A stretch of 64,000 nucleotides of DNA from Bacteroidales bacterium (GCA_030656615.1 JAUSOY010000005.1:62001-126000); one strand, 5' to 3'. Counted from the stretch's first letter, positions 18,560 to 27,085 are shown. A program made the numbers and translations. The notes: generated by a model not told the origin, from the sequence alone.

Positions 18560-19544
18560 AATCACTTATCTCTTTTATCTTCTGAATAATCTCCGTGGCG
18601 TTTTGTTGATTCATGCAATCAAAATGCTTTTTGGGACATTGGCTGAATCCTATTTTGCTACAAGGTCGGCAATTGAGAGTATTAACTTCTGCAATAAAGG
18701 ATAAAGATTGAGAATTATCTGGTAGTACGGGTTTCATTCCAAAATCGGGTACCGTATTTCCCCAGACGGAAATAATATTTCTGTTGAAGGCAGCTGCCAT
18801 ATGCATTATTGCCGAATCTGGGCTAATGACAAGGGCGGCATTTTTCACAACTTCAGCGGATTGTAATAGGCTGAGTTTTCCACAATGGTTTGTCGTGCGA
18901 CCTGGGCAAAGTGCAGTAATTTGTTCTGCCCGTGTTGTATCATCCTTTCCACCTACAAGATAAATGGGTAAATCGGTACCATTAATGATCTGTGCAGCTA
19001 AAGCCACCGGTATTTGCTTGGTGTGGTGTAAAGCTCCCGTAGCAAGCACGGCGTATTGGCCTTCCGGTCTGGGAATGCCATCCGGAAAGGATTGATTTTC
19101 GGGAAGATGGATTTCAAGACCACATCCATCATATTTTACACAGTAATTAATAACAGTATCGAGATATCTTTCAACAATATGTTTATCGGGCATATAATTG
19201 GCTTTGAAATTCACTAAAAGCCATTTCTGAAGATTCAGTTTTTTAAATGCGCGAGATGGGCGTTGCAATGAAATGCGAACACGATGCGACCGAAGATTAT
19301 TATGCAAATCAGCAATGAAATCGTATTTTTCTTCTTTTAACTGGGCAATACATGACCCCAGGTCGTTTTTTAATAAAACGAGCTTATCAATGTTCGGATT
19401 TTCGATGAGGATATCTGCAAATTTTTCTTTGGTCAGAAAATGAATTTCGACATCTTCCACCTGATTTTTTAAACAGCGGATAAGAGGCGTGGTAAGTAAA
19501 ATGTCGCCAATGGAACTGAAACGGATGAGGAGAATTTTAGGCAT
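18552..19544 (-). CDS. Glycosyltransferase family 9 (heptosyltransferase-like)
   Basis: 330 residues. GT9 enzymes add heptose or related sugars to the lipopolysaccharide inner core at the cytoplasmic face. The N-terminal ILLIRFSSIGDILLTTPL and the C-terminal nucleotide-sugar site SPDSAIMHMAAAFN...VWGNTVPDFG are typical. A Cys-rich ending (CRPCSKIG, CPKKHFDCM) is often seen in Bacteroidota members. It stands alone rather than in an LPS core cluster. The box TACCTTTG at 19564-19571 lies 19 nt before the ATG. Confidence 0.88.
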   Translation of the reverse strand: MPKILLIRFSSIGDILLTTPLIRCLKNQVEDVEIHFLTKEKFADILIENPNIDKLVLLKNDLGSCIAQLKEEKYDFIADLHNNLRSHRVRISLQRPSRAFKKLNLQKWLLVNFKANYMPDKHIVERYLDTVINYCVKYDGCGLEIHLPENQSFPDGIPRPEGQYAVLATGALHHTKQIPVALAAQIINGTDLPIYLVGGKDDTTRAEQITALCPGRTTNHCGKLSLLQSAEVVKNAALVISPDSAIMHMAAAFNRNIISVWGNTVPDFGMKPVLPDNSQSLSFIAEVNTLNCRPCSKIGFSQCPKKHFDCMNQQNATEIIQKIKEISDSR

Positions 19545-19563
19545 CGAAAACCGGCTTTTCAGG

Positions 19564-19571
19564 CAAAGGTA
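19564..19571 (-). promoter_or_regulatory. -7 box of the GT9 gene
   Basis: TACCTTTG on the minus strand is an exact match 19 nt before the ATG at 19544. It lies only 17 nt from the divergent tatD-like box. Confidence 0.6.
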
Positions 19572-19588
19572 GACAAATAATTTTCCAG

Positions 19589-19596
19589 TACTTTTG
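19589..19596 (+). promoter_or_regulatory. -7 box of the TatD-family gene, only 4 nt before its ATG
   Basis: TACTTTTG is an exact TAnnTTTG match ending four bases before ATG 19601. Transcription would start at or within a few bases of the start codon, so the mRNA may be leaderless. Confidence 0.55.
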
Positions 19597-19600
19597 TGCC

Positions 19601-20377
19601 ATGATTTTTACAGATACCCATACACATCTTTATCTCAGCGAATTTGAGCCTGACAGGGATGAAATAATTCACCGGGCCATTCATCAGGGTATAAAATACA
19701 TGTTTCTTCCTAATATTGATTCTTCATCGGTAGAGTCTATGCTTGAAATCTGCCGGAAGTTTTCGGGGAATGTATTCCCAATGATGGGATTGCATCCTAC
19801 CAGCGTCAATGAAAACTATTTGGAGGAAATGAAAAATGTTGAGGATTTTTTGGCCCATGGCAAATATTATGGCCTCGGAGAATGTGGTATTGATCTATAC
19901 TGGGATAAAACTTTTGTAAAAGAGCAGGAATTCTGCTTCAGACGACAGATTCATCTGGCTCATGAATATCGGTTACCTCTAATCATTCATTCCCGCGAAA
20001 GCAATGAAATGATTTTAGAAATTCTCAAGGATGAAAAGGCATTTTTAAATGGCGGAATTTTTCATTGTTTTAGTGGCGATTTGAATCAGGCAAAGGAAGC
20101 CATCGATTTGGGCTTTCACCTCGGTATCGGGGGCGTGGTTAGTTTTAAGAATTCAGGTTTAGCGGATGTTGTAAAAAGTGTTCCCATCGAATCCATTGTT
20201 TTAGAAACGGATGCTCCTTTTCTTGCTCCGGTACCCTATCGGGGAAAACGGAATGAAAGTGCTTACATTCGGATTATAGCCGAACATATTGCCCGTATTA
20301 AAAAAATGGAATTGGAAGAAGTGGCCAGTCATACCACAAAGAATGCATTGTCGTTGTTTGACGTGGATATACATTAA
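19601..20377 (+). CDS. TatD-family metal-dependent hydrolase (DNase)
   Basis: 258 residues, the usual length. Metal ligands are present: DTHTHLYLSEF at the N-terminus, GECGIDLYWDK near residue 93, IIHSRES near 128, FHCFSGD near 153 and ETDAPFLAPVP near 205. TatD proteins are cytoplasmic 3'-5' exonucleases involved in DNA repair and fragment clearance. The asparaginase gene follows 9 bp later, so the two form an operon. Confidence 0.93.
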   Translation: MIFTDTHTHLYLSEFEPDRDEIIHRAIHQGIKYMFLPNIDSSSVESMLEICRKFSGNVFPMMGLHPTSVNENYLEEMKNVEDFLAHGKYYGLGECGIDLYWDKTFVKEQEFCFRRQIHLAHEYRLPLIIHSRESNEMILEILKDEKAFLNGGIFHCFSGDLNQAKEAIDLGFHLGIGGVVSFKNSGLADVVKSVPIESIVLETDAPFLAPVPYRGKRNESAYIRIIAEHIARIKKMELEEVASHTTKNALSLFDVDIH

Positions 20378-20386
20378 AATATAGGA

Positions 20387-21412
20387 ATGGATTCAAGAAA
20401 AGTGCTTGTTATTTATACGGGCGGAACCATAGGAATGATGCTAAATAGTGAAACATCGGCTCTGGAACCTTTTGATTTTGAGCATTTATATAATCATTTG
20501 CCCGTTTTACAGAATCTCAATTGTAAAATCGAATCCTATTCATTCGATCCCTTGATTGATTCGTCCAATATGAATCCAAAATTCTGGATCAGGCTTGCGG
20601 AGGTTATTGAGGATAATTATGATGATTTTGATGGATTTGTTGTGTTGCATGGTACCGATACAATGGCCTATTCAGCAGGTGTTTTGAGTTTTATGCTTGA
20701 AAATTTGTCCAAACCGGTGGTGTTTACGGGTTCTCAACTACCGCTGGGAATGATACGCTCTGATGGACGCGAAAATTTCATTACCAGTATAGAAATTGCA
20801 ACGGCCTACGAAAATGGAAATCCATTAATACCCGAAGTATGTGTATGCTTCGAAAATCGGGTGTTTCGTGGAAACAGAACCTCTAAAGTAAATGCAGAAA
20901 ACTTTGATGCTTTTATCTCCGGTAATTATCCTTCCCTGGCAGAAGCAGGAATAAATATCCGATATAAGCGGCATTTCATCCGTAAAGCGTCTACGGAGCA
21001 TTTGAAGGTTCATAAAAACCTGGATGAGGCTGTTTTTATTCTTAAGTTATACCCGGGAATTAATCCGGCCGTTACAAATGCTGTTTTTGGAATTAAAGGA
21101 TTGAAAGGGATAATAATGGAGACCTATGGATCCGGGAATGCACCCACGGATGCTTGGTTTTTAAAGGCTCTGGAAGAGGCCGTAGACAGAGGAATACTTA
21201 TCGTAAATGTAACCCAGTGCAAAGAAGGTTCTGTGGAAATAGGCAAGTATCAAACCAGTCTTGATATGGGTCGCTTGGGAATCATAAGTGGAAAGGACAT
21301 TACCACTGAGGCTGCATTGGCCAAATTAATGTATTTGTTTGGAAGGTATAATGATAGACAGAAAGTGGCTGAAATGTTTGGTGTGTCAATGGTTGGGGAG
21401 ATAAGTGAATAA
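20387..21412 (+). CDS. ansA: Type I (cytoplasmic) L-asparaginase
   Basis: 341 residues. It hydrolyses L-asparagine to aspartate and ammonia. The N-terminal nucleophile motif is YTGGTIGMM (Thr near 13), and the second catalytic block is VVLHGTDTMAYSAGV near residue 88. No signal peptide is present, consistent with type I. The central LKLYPGINP and GSGNAPTD segments are those of the archaeal/bacterial AnsA group. It is co-transcribed with the TatD-like gene. No clear terminator was found before the tRNA promoter. Confidence 0.93.
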   Translation: MDSRKVLVIYTGGTIGMMLNSETSALEPFDFEHLYNHLPVLQNLNCKIESYSFDPLIDSSNMNPKFWIRLAEVIEDNYDDFDGFVVLHGTDTMAYSAGVLSFMLENLSKPVVFTGSQLPLGMIRSDGRENFITSIEIATAYENGNPLIPEVCVCFENRVFRGNRTSKVNAENFDAFISGNYPSLAEAGINIRYKRHFIRKASTEHLKVHKNLDEAVFILKLYPGINPAVTNAVFGIKGLKGIIMETYGSGNAPTDAWFLKALEEAVDRGILIVNVTQCKEGSVEIGKYQTSLDMGRLGIISGKDITTEAALAKLMYLFGRYNDRQKVAEMFGVSMVGEISE

Positions 21413-21452
21413 AGTTTGTGAAAATTTTGGCAAAACAATATTGATAAAGCTA

Positions 21453-21482
21453 TTGTAGGTTTTGAAAGATGGATTAATTTTG
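21453..21482 (+). promoter_or_regulatory. Promoter region of tRNA-Ser
   Basis: TTG at 21453-21455 and TAATTTTG at 21475-21482 are 19 nt apart. The octamer GCGGCCTG occurs right after the box (21482-21489) and again at 21511-21518 after a TATATTA, so a second start point is possible. Confidence 0.5.
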
Positions 21483-21550
21483 CGGCCTGCCGCGAATATT
21501 TTGTATATTAGCGGCCTGAATTCGATGAGCAATTTTAATAACAATAAAAT

Positions 21551-21638
21551 GGAGAGGTGGCCGAGTGGTCGAAGGCGCACGCCTGGAAAGTGTGTGTACG
21601 CCGAAAGCGTACCAAGGGTTCGAATCCCTTTCTCTCCG
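21551..21638 (+). tRNA. tRNA-Ser (anticodon GGA)
   Basis: 88 nt with an acceptor stem GGAGAGG/TCTCTCC (last pair G-T), a D-arm GGCCGAGTGGTCGAAGGC, an anticodon loop CTGGAAA giving anticodon GGA, a long class II variable arm (TACGC/GCGTA stem) and the T-arm AAGGGTTCGAATCCCTT. The discriminator base is G. CCA is not encoded. It reads UCC and UCU codons. Confidence 0.95.
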
Positions 21639-21711
21639 CTGAGTTTCTCACGATTCTAAACAATAAACTGAAATAACCCGAGTTAATTACTTAATCCAAT
21701 TGATTAAAACC

Positions 21712-22521
21712 ATGAAAAAAATCTTTGCCTTACTGACGATAGCAGGAATGCTTACCCTCGGTTTGTCAAATCTGGCAAATGCCCAGGATCAGACAGCCCA
21801 GACCTCCGCTGACACTTCTGTTCAGACTGCCCAGGTTGACGAATCTGCTGCAGCTCAGGATGATCTCGCCACCGTTGAACAACCGAAAAGTTTTCATCAA
21901 ATTCTTAAAAATAAATTTATTGAAGGTGGTGCCGGCTGGATGTCGCCCATTCTTTTCTGTCTTGTTTTAGGATTGGCACTCATTATTGAGCGTATCATTT
22001 ATCTGAATCTTTCTTCAACCAACACACAAAAATTATTGAATAAGGTTGAAACCGCTCTTGAAACACAGGGTGTAGATGCAGCAAAAGAAATATGTAAAAA
22101 CACACGCGGCCCTGTTGCCAGCGTTTTCTATCAGGGTCTCGACCGTATTAACGAGGGACTTGAAGTAGTCGAAAAATCAGTTGTTTCTTATGGTGGTGTT
22201 GTAATGACCCGTCTGGAAACCAACCTTGCATGGATTACTCTTTTCATCGCGCTGGCTCCGATGCTCGGCTTCCTTGGAACAGTTGTTGGTATGGTAGGGG
22301 CTTTCGATTCTATCGAAGCTGCTGGTGACATTTCGCCTACGGTTGTTGCTGGAGGTATGAAAATTGCTCTGCTTACTACCGTATTCGGTCTTATCACAGC
22401 GATTATCCTACAGATTTTCTATAACTACCTACTTACCAAAGTTGAGTCTATCGTTAACTCCATGGAAGATGCTACCATTACCTTCATGGATATTCTCGTT
22501 AAAAACAAAAACGCAAAATAA
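21712..22521 (+). CDS. exbB: MotA/TolQ/ExbB proton channel protein
   Basis: 269 residues from the ATG at 21712; the in-frame TTG at 21700 is rejected because the ATG opens a good signal peptide (MKKIFALL...NLANAQ). After a Gln/Ala/Thr-rich spacer (about 30-60), membrane helices lie at about 75-95, 170-195 and 210-235, with the conserved GTVVGMVGAF and GGMKIALLTTVFGLITAI blocks that line the proton path. It forms the pentameric channel of the TonB system in the inner membrane. First of four genes in a row with a 3-TM protein and two ExbD proteins. Confidence 0.93.
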   Translation: MKKIFALLTIAGMLTLGLSNLANAQDQTAQTSADTSVQTAQVDESAAAQDDLATVEQPKSFHQILKNKFIEGGAGWMSPILFCLVLGLALIIERIIYLNLSSTNTQKLLNKVETALETQGVDAAKEICKNTRGPVASVFYQGLDRINEGLEVVEKSVVSYGGVVMTRLETNLAWITLFIALAPMLGFLGTVVGMVGAFDSIEAAGDISPTVVAGGMKIALLTTVFGLITAIILQIFYNYLLTKVESIVNSMEDATITFMDILVKNKNAK

Positions 22522-22534
22522 TTAAAGCATTACG

Positions 22535-22861
22535 ATGGAAAATATAGTCAACATTGGTATTATAGTGGCCTATATACTCATAGCCTTCGCCGTGTTGTCG
22601 CTCATCGGCTTTGCTCTCTTACAGATTGTTTCCAATTTCAAGCGCGCAAAGAACGGACTGATCGGCCTCGTGGTACTGCTTGCGTTATTTTTAGTGGCCT
22701 TCCTTGTGTCGCCAGCCGAACAAGGACCCATCTACGAAAAGTTAAATATCGGACCTACTGGATCTCAGGTCATTAGCAGCGGATTGATAGGCACCTATGC
22801 TCTTGTTATAGGTATTATTGGTACAGTTGCATATACTGAAGTATCCAAGTGGTTCAGATAA
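22535..22861 (+). CDS. Small three-helix membrane protein of the ExbBD operon
   Basis: 108 residues with hydrophobic helices at about 8-30, 40-60 and 82-100, and a short exported or cytoplasmic loop SPAEQGPIYEKLNIGPTGSQ between the second and third. There are no catalytic motifs. It lies 13 bp after exbB and 27 bp before the first exbD. I recall a similar gene in this position in other Bacteroidota TonB-energiser operons, so it is probably an accessory subunit or assembly factor of the proton channel. Its function is not established. Confidence 0.8.
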   Translation: MENIVNIGIIVAYILIAFAVLSLIGFALLQIVSNFKRAKNGLIGLVVLLALFLVAFLVSPAEQGPIYEKLNIGPTGSQVISSGLIGTYALVIGIIGTVAYTEVSKWFR

Positions 22862-22888
22862 ACCCTTAAAAATAAGGAGAATCATTCT

Positions 22889-23464
22889 ATGGCAAGAAAG
22901 GCAGTCGAAGTAAACACAGGCGCCATGGCGGATATTTCCTTCCTATTGCTCACCTTCTTCCTGTTGACATCATCAATCGACACGGATATGGGAATCATAA
23001 GGAAGCTACCGCCACCACCTGATCCTACCCAGGAAATACAAGACGTTAAAAAACGGAACATTTTTAATGTTCTTATCAATAAATACGACGGATTACTTGT
23101 GCAAGGAAGACCTATGGATATCTCTCAGTTGAGGGATGCTGCCAAGGAATTTCTCGCTAACCCCTATAACCGAGAAGATTTACCCGAGAAAAGAACAGAG
23201 GTAATTGAAGGTTTAGGATCCATCGATATTTCCAAAGGTGTTATTTCTCTTAAAAATGACAGGGGTACATCGTACAAAATGTACATTGAAGTTCAAAATG
23301 AACTTACCGCTGCCGTTAGCGAACTTCGTAACGAATTATCAAAACAACGTTTTGGTATGGCTTATTCTGACCTTACGAATACCGTAAATCAGGAGGCTAT
23401 TTCGGCAGCAATTCCCGTGGCAATATCTGAAGCTGAACCCGAAAACGTAGGAGGAACCAAGTAA
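22889..23464 (+). CDS. exbD: Biopolymer transporter ExbD (first copy)
   Basis: 191 residues. A single N-terminal helix (about 13-32) carries MADISFLLLTFFLL, with the conserved Asp that takes part in proton transfer. It is followed by a Pro-rich stretch (LPPPPDP) and a periplasmic domain of the ExbD/TolR fold. A Bacteroidota-specific acidic/helical part (about 95-160) makes it longer than enteric ExbD (about 140). Its stop overlaps the next start by one base. Confidence 0.9.
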   Translation: MARKAVEVNTGAMADISFLLLTFFLLTSSIDTDMGIIRKLPPPPDPTQEIQDVKKRNIFNVLINKYDGLLVQGRPMDISQLRDAAKEFLANPYNREDLPEKRTEVIEGLGSIDISKGVISLKNDRGTSYKMYIEVQNELTAAVSELRNELSKQRFGMAYSDLTNTVNQEAISAAIPVAISEAEPENVGGTK

Positions 23465-23931
23465 TGGCACGATTTGCAAGAGAAGGTAAACGCGAAACTC
23501 CCGGAATCAATACCGGTTCAATGTCTGATATTATTTTTATGTTTCTGTTCTTCTTCATGGTAATTACCACGATGAGGGAAAGTACACTTTTGGTACGGCT
23601 TACCGTACCTCAGGCTACTGAAATTCAGAAACTTGAAAAGAAATCCTTGGTGAGCTTTATTTACGTGGGTCAACCCATGGATACAAAATACGGTACCGAA
23701 AGCCGTATACAGCTTAACAATCAATACGGACAGATAGCAGATATTCAGGAGTTTATAACACGTGAACGCGAATCACGCGATGAAGCAGACCGTAATTTCC
23801 TTACGACCTCGCTTAAGGTGGATGAAGAAACCCGTATGGGTGTTATCTCCGACATAAAGCAGGAGCTTCGTCAGATTGGCGCATTTAAAATCAACTACTC
23901 AACCCGCTTGGGAATTGTTAAAGACAGATAG
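23464..23931 (+). CDS. exbD: Biopolymer transporter ExbD (second copy)
   Basis: 155 residues. It has the same layout as the first copy: SMSDIIFMFLFFFMV with the channel Asp, then a periplasmic domain (LLVRLTVPQATE, SFIYVGQP, VDEETRMGVISDIKQEL). It is coupled by TAATG to the preceding gene. Two unlike ExbD chains suggest a hetero-dimer inside the ExbB ring, as seen elsewhere in the phylum. No tonB gene is nearby. Confidence 0.9.
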   Translation: MARFAREGKRETPGINTGSMSDIIFMFLFFFMVITTMRESTLLVRLTVPQATEIQKLEKKSLVSFIYVGQPMDTKYGTESRIQLNNQYGQIADIQEFITRERESRDEADRNFLTTSLKVDEETRMGVISDIKQELRQIGAFKINYSTRLGIVKDR

Positions 23932-23947
23932 TTTTCTGTTTAATATT

Positions 23948-23983
23948 AAAAAAGGGTGAGGCTTCGGCTTCACCCTTTTTTTT
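23948..23983. terminator. Bidirectional terminator between exbD and the CPBP protease gene
   Basis: AAAAAAGGGTGAGGC pairs with GCTTCACCCTTTTTT around a TTCG tetraloop, with runs of A and T on both sides. It serves exbD from the left and the convergent gene at 23982 from the right. Confidence 0.85.
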
Positions 23984-24896
23984 ATGCAATCGATTCTTTG
24001 CCTTTGCGATAAAACAGCAGTAAAAGAATAATCGTAATCAGGGCACTGGAAATGATAAAAGATAGTCCGGGTAATTTTCCGAAGTCTTCCATGGGTGTTT
24101 GTGATTGGCCGGTATCATGAAAGTAAAATACCATCACAGCCGTAGCATTATTGATAAAATGTGCCAGAATCGGGTACCATAAATTTCCGGAAAATAGCAA
24201 AAGGTAACCAAATAAGATACCCAGCAACATGCGGGGTAAGAAACCGAAAAACTGGAAATGAATGGCTGAGAAAATGGCTGCTGATATAAAAATGGCCAGA
24301 TGTGGGTTATTCCAACGCTGACTTAATTGTCTTTGTATTAAACCACGGAAAAGCAATTCCTCTCCAAGTGCAGGAAGTATAGCCATCATTATTAAGTTTA
24401 AACCAAGACCCGGCAGACTAGCCCCACGCATGAAAAAGTCAGTGATTTTTTCTGCGGCAGCCTCTTTTTCGTGCATCCACTGCCCGACACTTTCTAGAAT
24501 TACAGGAATATGAATGGCCTGATTGAATTCTGACACCCACGCTATTAAGGGGGCTATTGTAAATACAACGGTAATCGTTATCAGGGTGAGATGAGGGTGG
24601 ATGGATTTGCGTAAAGCAAAAGGCTCCCGTATTTTACCTTCTGTCAGAATTATCCAGGCGATGGCCGATATGGCAAAAAGTCCAATATGGTTGAAGATTT
24701 GAAGGATTTTTAAGGGTGCAAGACAATTGTCGCAGGTTATTAGCCCTCCAAGTAAGGTATGAGCTACCGTGGAGCCATAAAAAAGGTAAATGGTAATCAA
24801 ACCCAGACCCGTTGAGATTATGGCTCCCATAAATATCAGCAGAACAAGTAGGATTACTTTACCCCAGGCTGAAAGCTTGTCAAAAATTGGAAGCAT
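23982..24896 (-). CDS. CPBP-family intramembrane glutamic endopeptidase
   Basis: 304 residues with about eight hydrophobic helices. CPBP (Abi) signatures are present: EELLFRGLIQRQL near residue 180 with the catalytic Glu-Glu, SAIHFQFFGFLPRMLLG near 215 and LAHFINNATA near 245. Members cleave prenylated or other substrates in the membrane, or act in bacteriocin immunity; the substrate here is unknown. Its start shares one base with the stop of the upstream GT-C/TPR gene (TAATG), so the two are translated together. Confidence 0.88.
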   Translation of the reverse strand: MLPIFDKLSAWGKVILLVLLIFMGAIISTGLGLITIYLFYGSTVAHTLLGGLITCDNCLAPLKILQIFNHIGLFAISAIAWIILTEGKIREPFALRKSIHPHLTLITITVVFTIAPLIAWVSEFNQAIHIPVILESVGQWMHEKEAAAEKITDFFMRGASLPGLGLNLIMMAILPALGEELLFRGLIQRQLSQRWNNPHLAIFISAAIFSAIHFQFFGFLPRMLLGILFGYLLLFSGNLWYPILAHFINNATAVMVFYFHDTGQSQTPMEDFGKLPGLSFIISSALITIILLLLFYRKGKESIA

Positions 24897-26893
24897 TAGC
24901 GTTTTATTGTTACGACATTTTTAGCCTCGGCGGCTTTTTTTCGGTAATATTCGGCTTTTTCAGAATTTCCTTTCTGCGAATAGTGCATGTACAGATTCTG
25001 GCTTGTTTCATAAATGGGTTGAATTTCAACTGCTTTTTCGTACCAACTTACAGCGGTGTTCGTATCGGATTGTATCAGATAAAAATTCCCGATATTCAGA
25101 TAAGGTATTTCGGTATATGGATTAAGCTTTATCGCCTGTTCATTTGTTTCAACCGCTTTTTCCATATTTCCTTCTTTGAAATACAATTCGCCAATTTTAA
25201 AAAGTGCCTGAATTTTTGTTGAGTCCTTTTCCAAAACCCTGTAATACATCTTTATTGCTTCCGAAGTTTTTCCCATTTCCGAATAACAATACGCCAGATT
25301 GACGTATGAGGCTACATTGGCAGAATCGGATTGCATGGCCGCATTGAAATAGGGAATCGCATTTTTATAATCGTTTTTGAAGGTTGAATATACGGTTCCG
25401 GCTCCATTTAATGCATCATAATACGTTGGCAAAATTGCAAGGGCTAGTTGATAATGTTTAAGCATCAGGTCGGGAAAACGTGGGTCTACAGTCTTTTCTG
25501 CACTTTGTTGCTGAAAAACAGTGTACATCATGTTTCCGGCAAACTGTGTATTTCCTTTAACAGAGCGTTCCATATTCTTAACGTCTGCCTGATACAGGCT
25601 GGGAACATCTTTCCAGTCCTTATTCCGGTTGATAACCACAACCATCGATGGAATCAATAAAAGTCCTGTAAGCATCCATATCCGAATCATTTTCGAATCA
25701 GTAAGCTTTTGTACTGCGATATTTTTTTCGAATAGCCGGAAAATAATCCAGGTGATGGCAAGGACAAATCCCAGAGATGAAACATACAGAAAGCGGTCGG
25801 CAACAATGCCCACAACAGGGATCAGAATATTGGAGAACATACTCATCACCACCAGATAAAATAATATGGCGTATGACAGAAGATGTTTCTTGCGGAAGGT
25901 GAGCACCGCAAAAATAAACAGTGCAAGATGAATCGCTATAGAAATAAGTGCGGTGGGATGAAGCGCCCCAATGACCTGGATCATATCATATCCGTAATAA
26001 AACAGCATGGGATCAGGCCATACCAAGAGTTTTAAATAGAGCAACATACCACTCATTCCTGTTCCTATCCGAAGCCATAAACTTTTTTCGACAAAGAGAG
26101 GATTCTCTACAATCAGATTTGGGCGGATACTGTCAGGTAGCAAAAGCGTAGGAATAATCTGCGCCGCCAGTCCTGCAATAACTACTGAAACGGTAATAAT
26201 CCAAAGTTGTTTTTTGGAGGTTTCTGTAAAGAAATATAGTGTAAGCGGATATATGGCCAGAAAAGTAAGAATATTCGATTTGGACAAATAGCCTCCGATG
26301 AATGCCAGAATACCAAAAATCAGGTATTTAGTTTGTTTTAAATCAGCGTATTTTAAGAAATAATACATGCCTCCCAATGCGCCCAGAAAACTCAGAATTT
26401 CTTCCCTGTTTTTTAAACTTGCTACCACTTCGGTATGAATGGGATGGCTGATAAATAATAATGTCGTTATTAAAGGAAACAGCGGATGATGATTCTTCAA
26501 CAGTCGGGCAAGTACAGTATATAAAAGCAAGGCCGTAAGAATGTACAGCAATACATTGATAAAATGACTAACACCCGGTTTCGGTCCGAAAATCGACATC
26601 TCAATGGCATACGTAGCCTTGGTGATGGGTCTATAACCTGTTTTTATGGTTCCGGCATTCCCGTTTTCAGTATAGTAAAAGGATGTGAAGATTTCGGGCA
26701 GAGCTTTAACTCCTCGTGATACCTGAGGATTGGTTGAAGTCACCAGTTCGTCATCCAGCGAATAATCATTAAATAATGTATTTCCATACAGTACAAAACA
26801 CCAGAGAGCCAGTCCGGCAAAAATCCATTTTCTCGTGTTTGTGAATTTCTTTTCGGTATTATTCAAAGTCACCTTCGTATCGCCTTTTTTCAT
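24896..26893 (-). CDS. Membrane GT-C-like protein with C-terminal tetratricopeptide repeats (TMTC-like)
   Basis: 665 residues. The first ~430 residues hold about ten membrane helices with the GT-C-like luminal loop near the start: YSLDDELVTSTNPQV and GYRPITKATYAIE, then HPIHTEVVASLKNREEIL. These resemble eukaryotic TMTC O-mannosyltransferases and their bacterial relatives. The last ~200 residues are five or more TPR units (ASYVNLAYCYSEMGKTSEAI, IQALFKIGELYFKEGNMEKA, PYLNIGNFYLIQSDTNTA). Role by analogy: transfer of a sugar from a polyprenyl-phosphate donor to exported protein, with the TPR part binding protein. Unproven. It is translationally coupled to the CPBP protease. Confidence 0.78.
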   Translation of the reverse strand: MKKGDTKVTLNNTEKKFTNTRKWIFAGLALWCFVLYGNTLFNDYSLDDELVTSTNPQVSRGVKALPEIFTSFYYTENGNAGTIKTGYRPITKATYAIEMSIFGPKPGVSHFINVLLYILTALLLYTVLARLLKNHHPLFPLITTLLFISHPIHTEVVASLKNREEILSFLGALGGMYYFLKYADLKQTKYLIFGILAFIGGYLSKSNILTFLAIYPLTLYFFTETSKKQLWIITVSVVIAGLAAQIIPTLLLPDSIRPNLIVENPLFVEKSLWLRIGTGMSGMLLYLKLLVWPDPMLFYYGYDMIQVIGALHPTALISIAIHLALFIFAVLTFRKKHLLSYAILFYLVVMSMFSNILIPVVGIVADRFLYVSSLGFVLAITWIIFRLFEKNIAVQKLTDSKMIRIWMLTGLLLIPSMVVVINRNKDWKDVPSLYQADVKNMERSVKGNTQFAGNMMYTVFQQQSAEKTVDPRFPDLMLKHYQLALAILPTYYDALNGAGTVYSTFKNDYKNAIPYFNAAMQSDSANVASYVNLAYCYSEMGKTSEAIKMYYRVLEKDSTKIQALFKIGELYFKEGNMEKAVETNEQAIKLNPYTEIPYLNIGNFYLIQSDTNTAVSWYEKAVEIQPIYETSQNLYMHYSQKGNSEKAEYYRKKAAEAKNVVTIKR

Positions 26894-26922
26894 TTTGCAT
26901 CCGAATTTAAAAATATTAAGCC

Positions 26923-26931
26923 CAAAGAATA
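26923..26931 (-). promoter_or_regulatory. Possible -7 box of the GT-C/TPR gene
   Basis: TATTCTTTG on the minus strand resembles TAnnTTTG with one extra base, 29 nt before the ATG at 26893. Confidence 0.25.
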
Positions 26932-26941
26932 ATCGCCGAAA

Positions 26942-27085
26942 ATGAAAACATCAAATGCTCATACATCGGCGTATTATTGGGCAGCTAAAAATGCTCAAAC
27001 GGGTCAGGACGTAAGCAGTATTCTGAACCTAACGCAAAAATACACAATCAGTCCCGAATTATTCCGACTTTTCTATGATGCGTGA
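26942..27085 (+). CDS. Possible small protein, 47 residues
   Basis: An ATG-started frame fills the gap between rsmA and the GT-C/TPR gene, and its last 27 bp overlap the 3' end of rsmA on the other strand. The peptide reads MKTSNAHTSAYYWAAKNAQ..., ending with SPELFRLFYDA. It is mildly amphipathic, with no membrane helix and no signal peptide. A weak TCATTTTG element lies 46 nt upstream. Codons resemble those of neighbours, but the length is too short to judge. It could be chance. Confidence 0.25.
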   Translation: MKTSNAHTSAYYWAAKNAQTGQDVSSILNLTQKYTISPELFRLFYDA

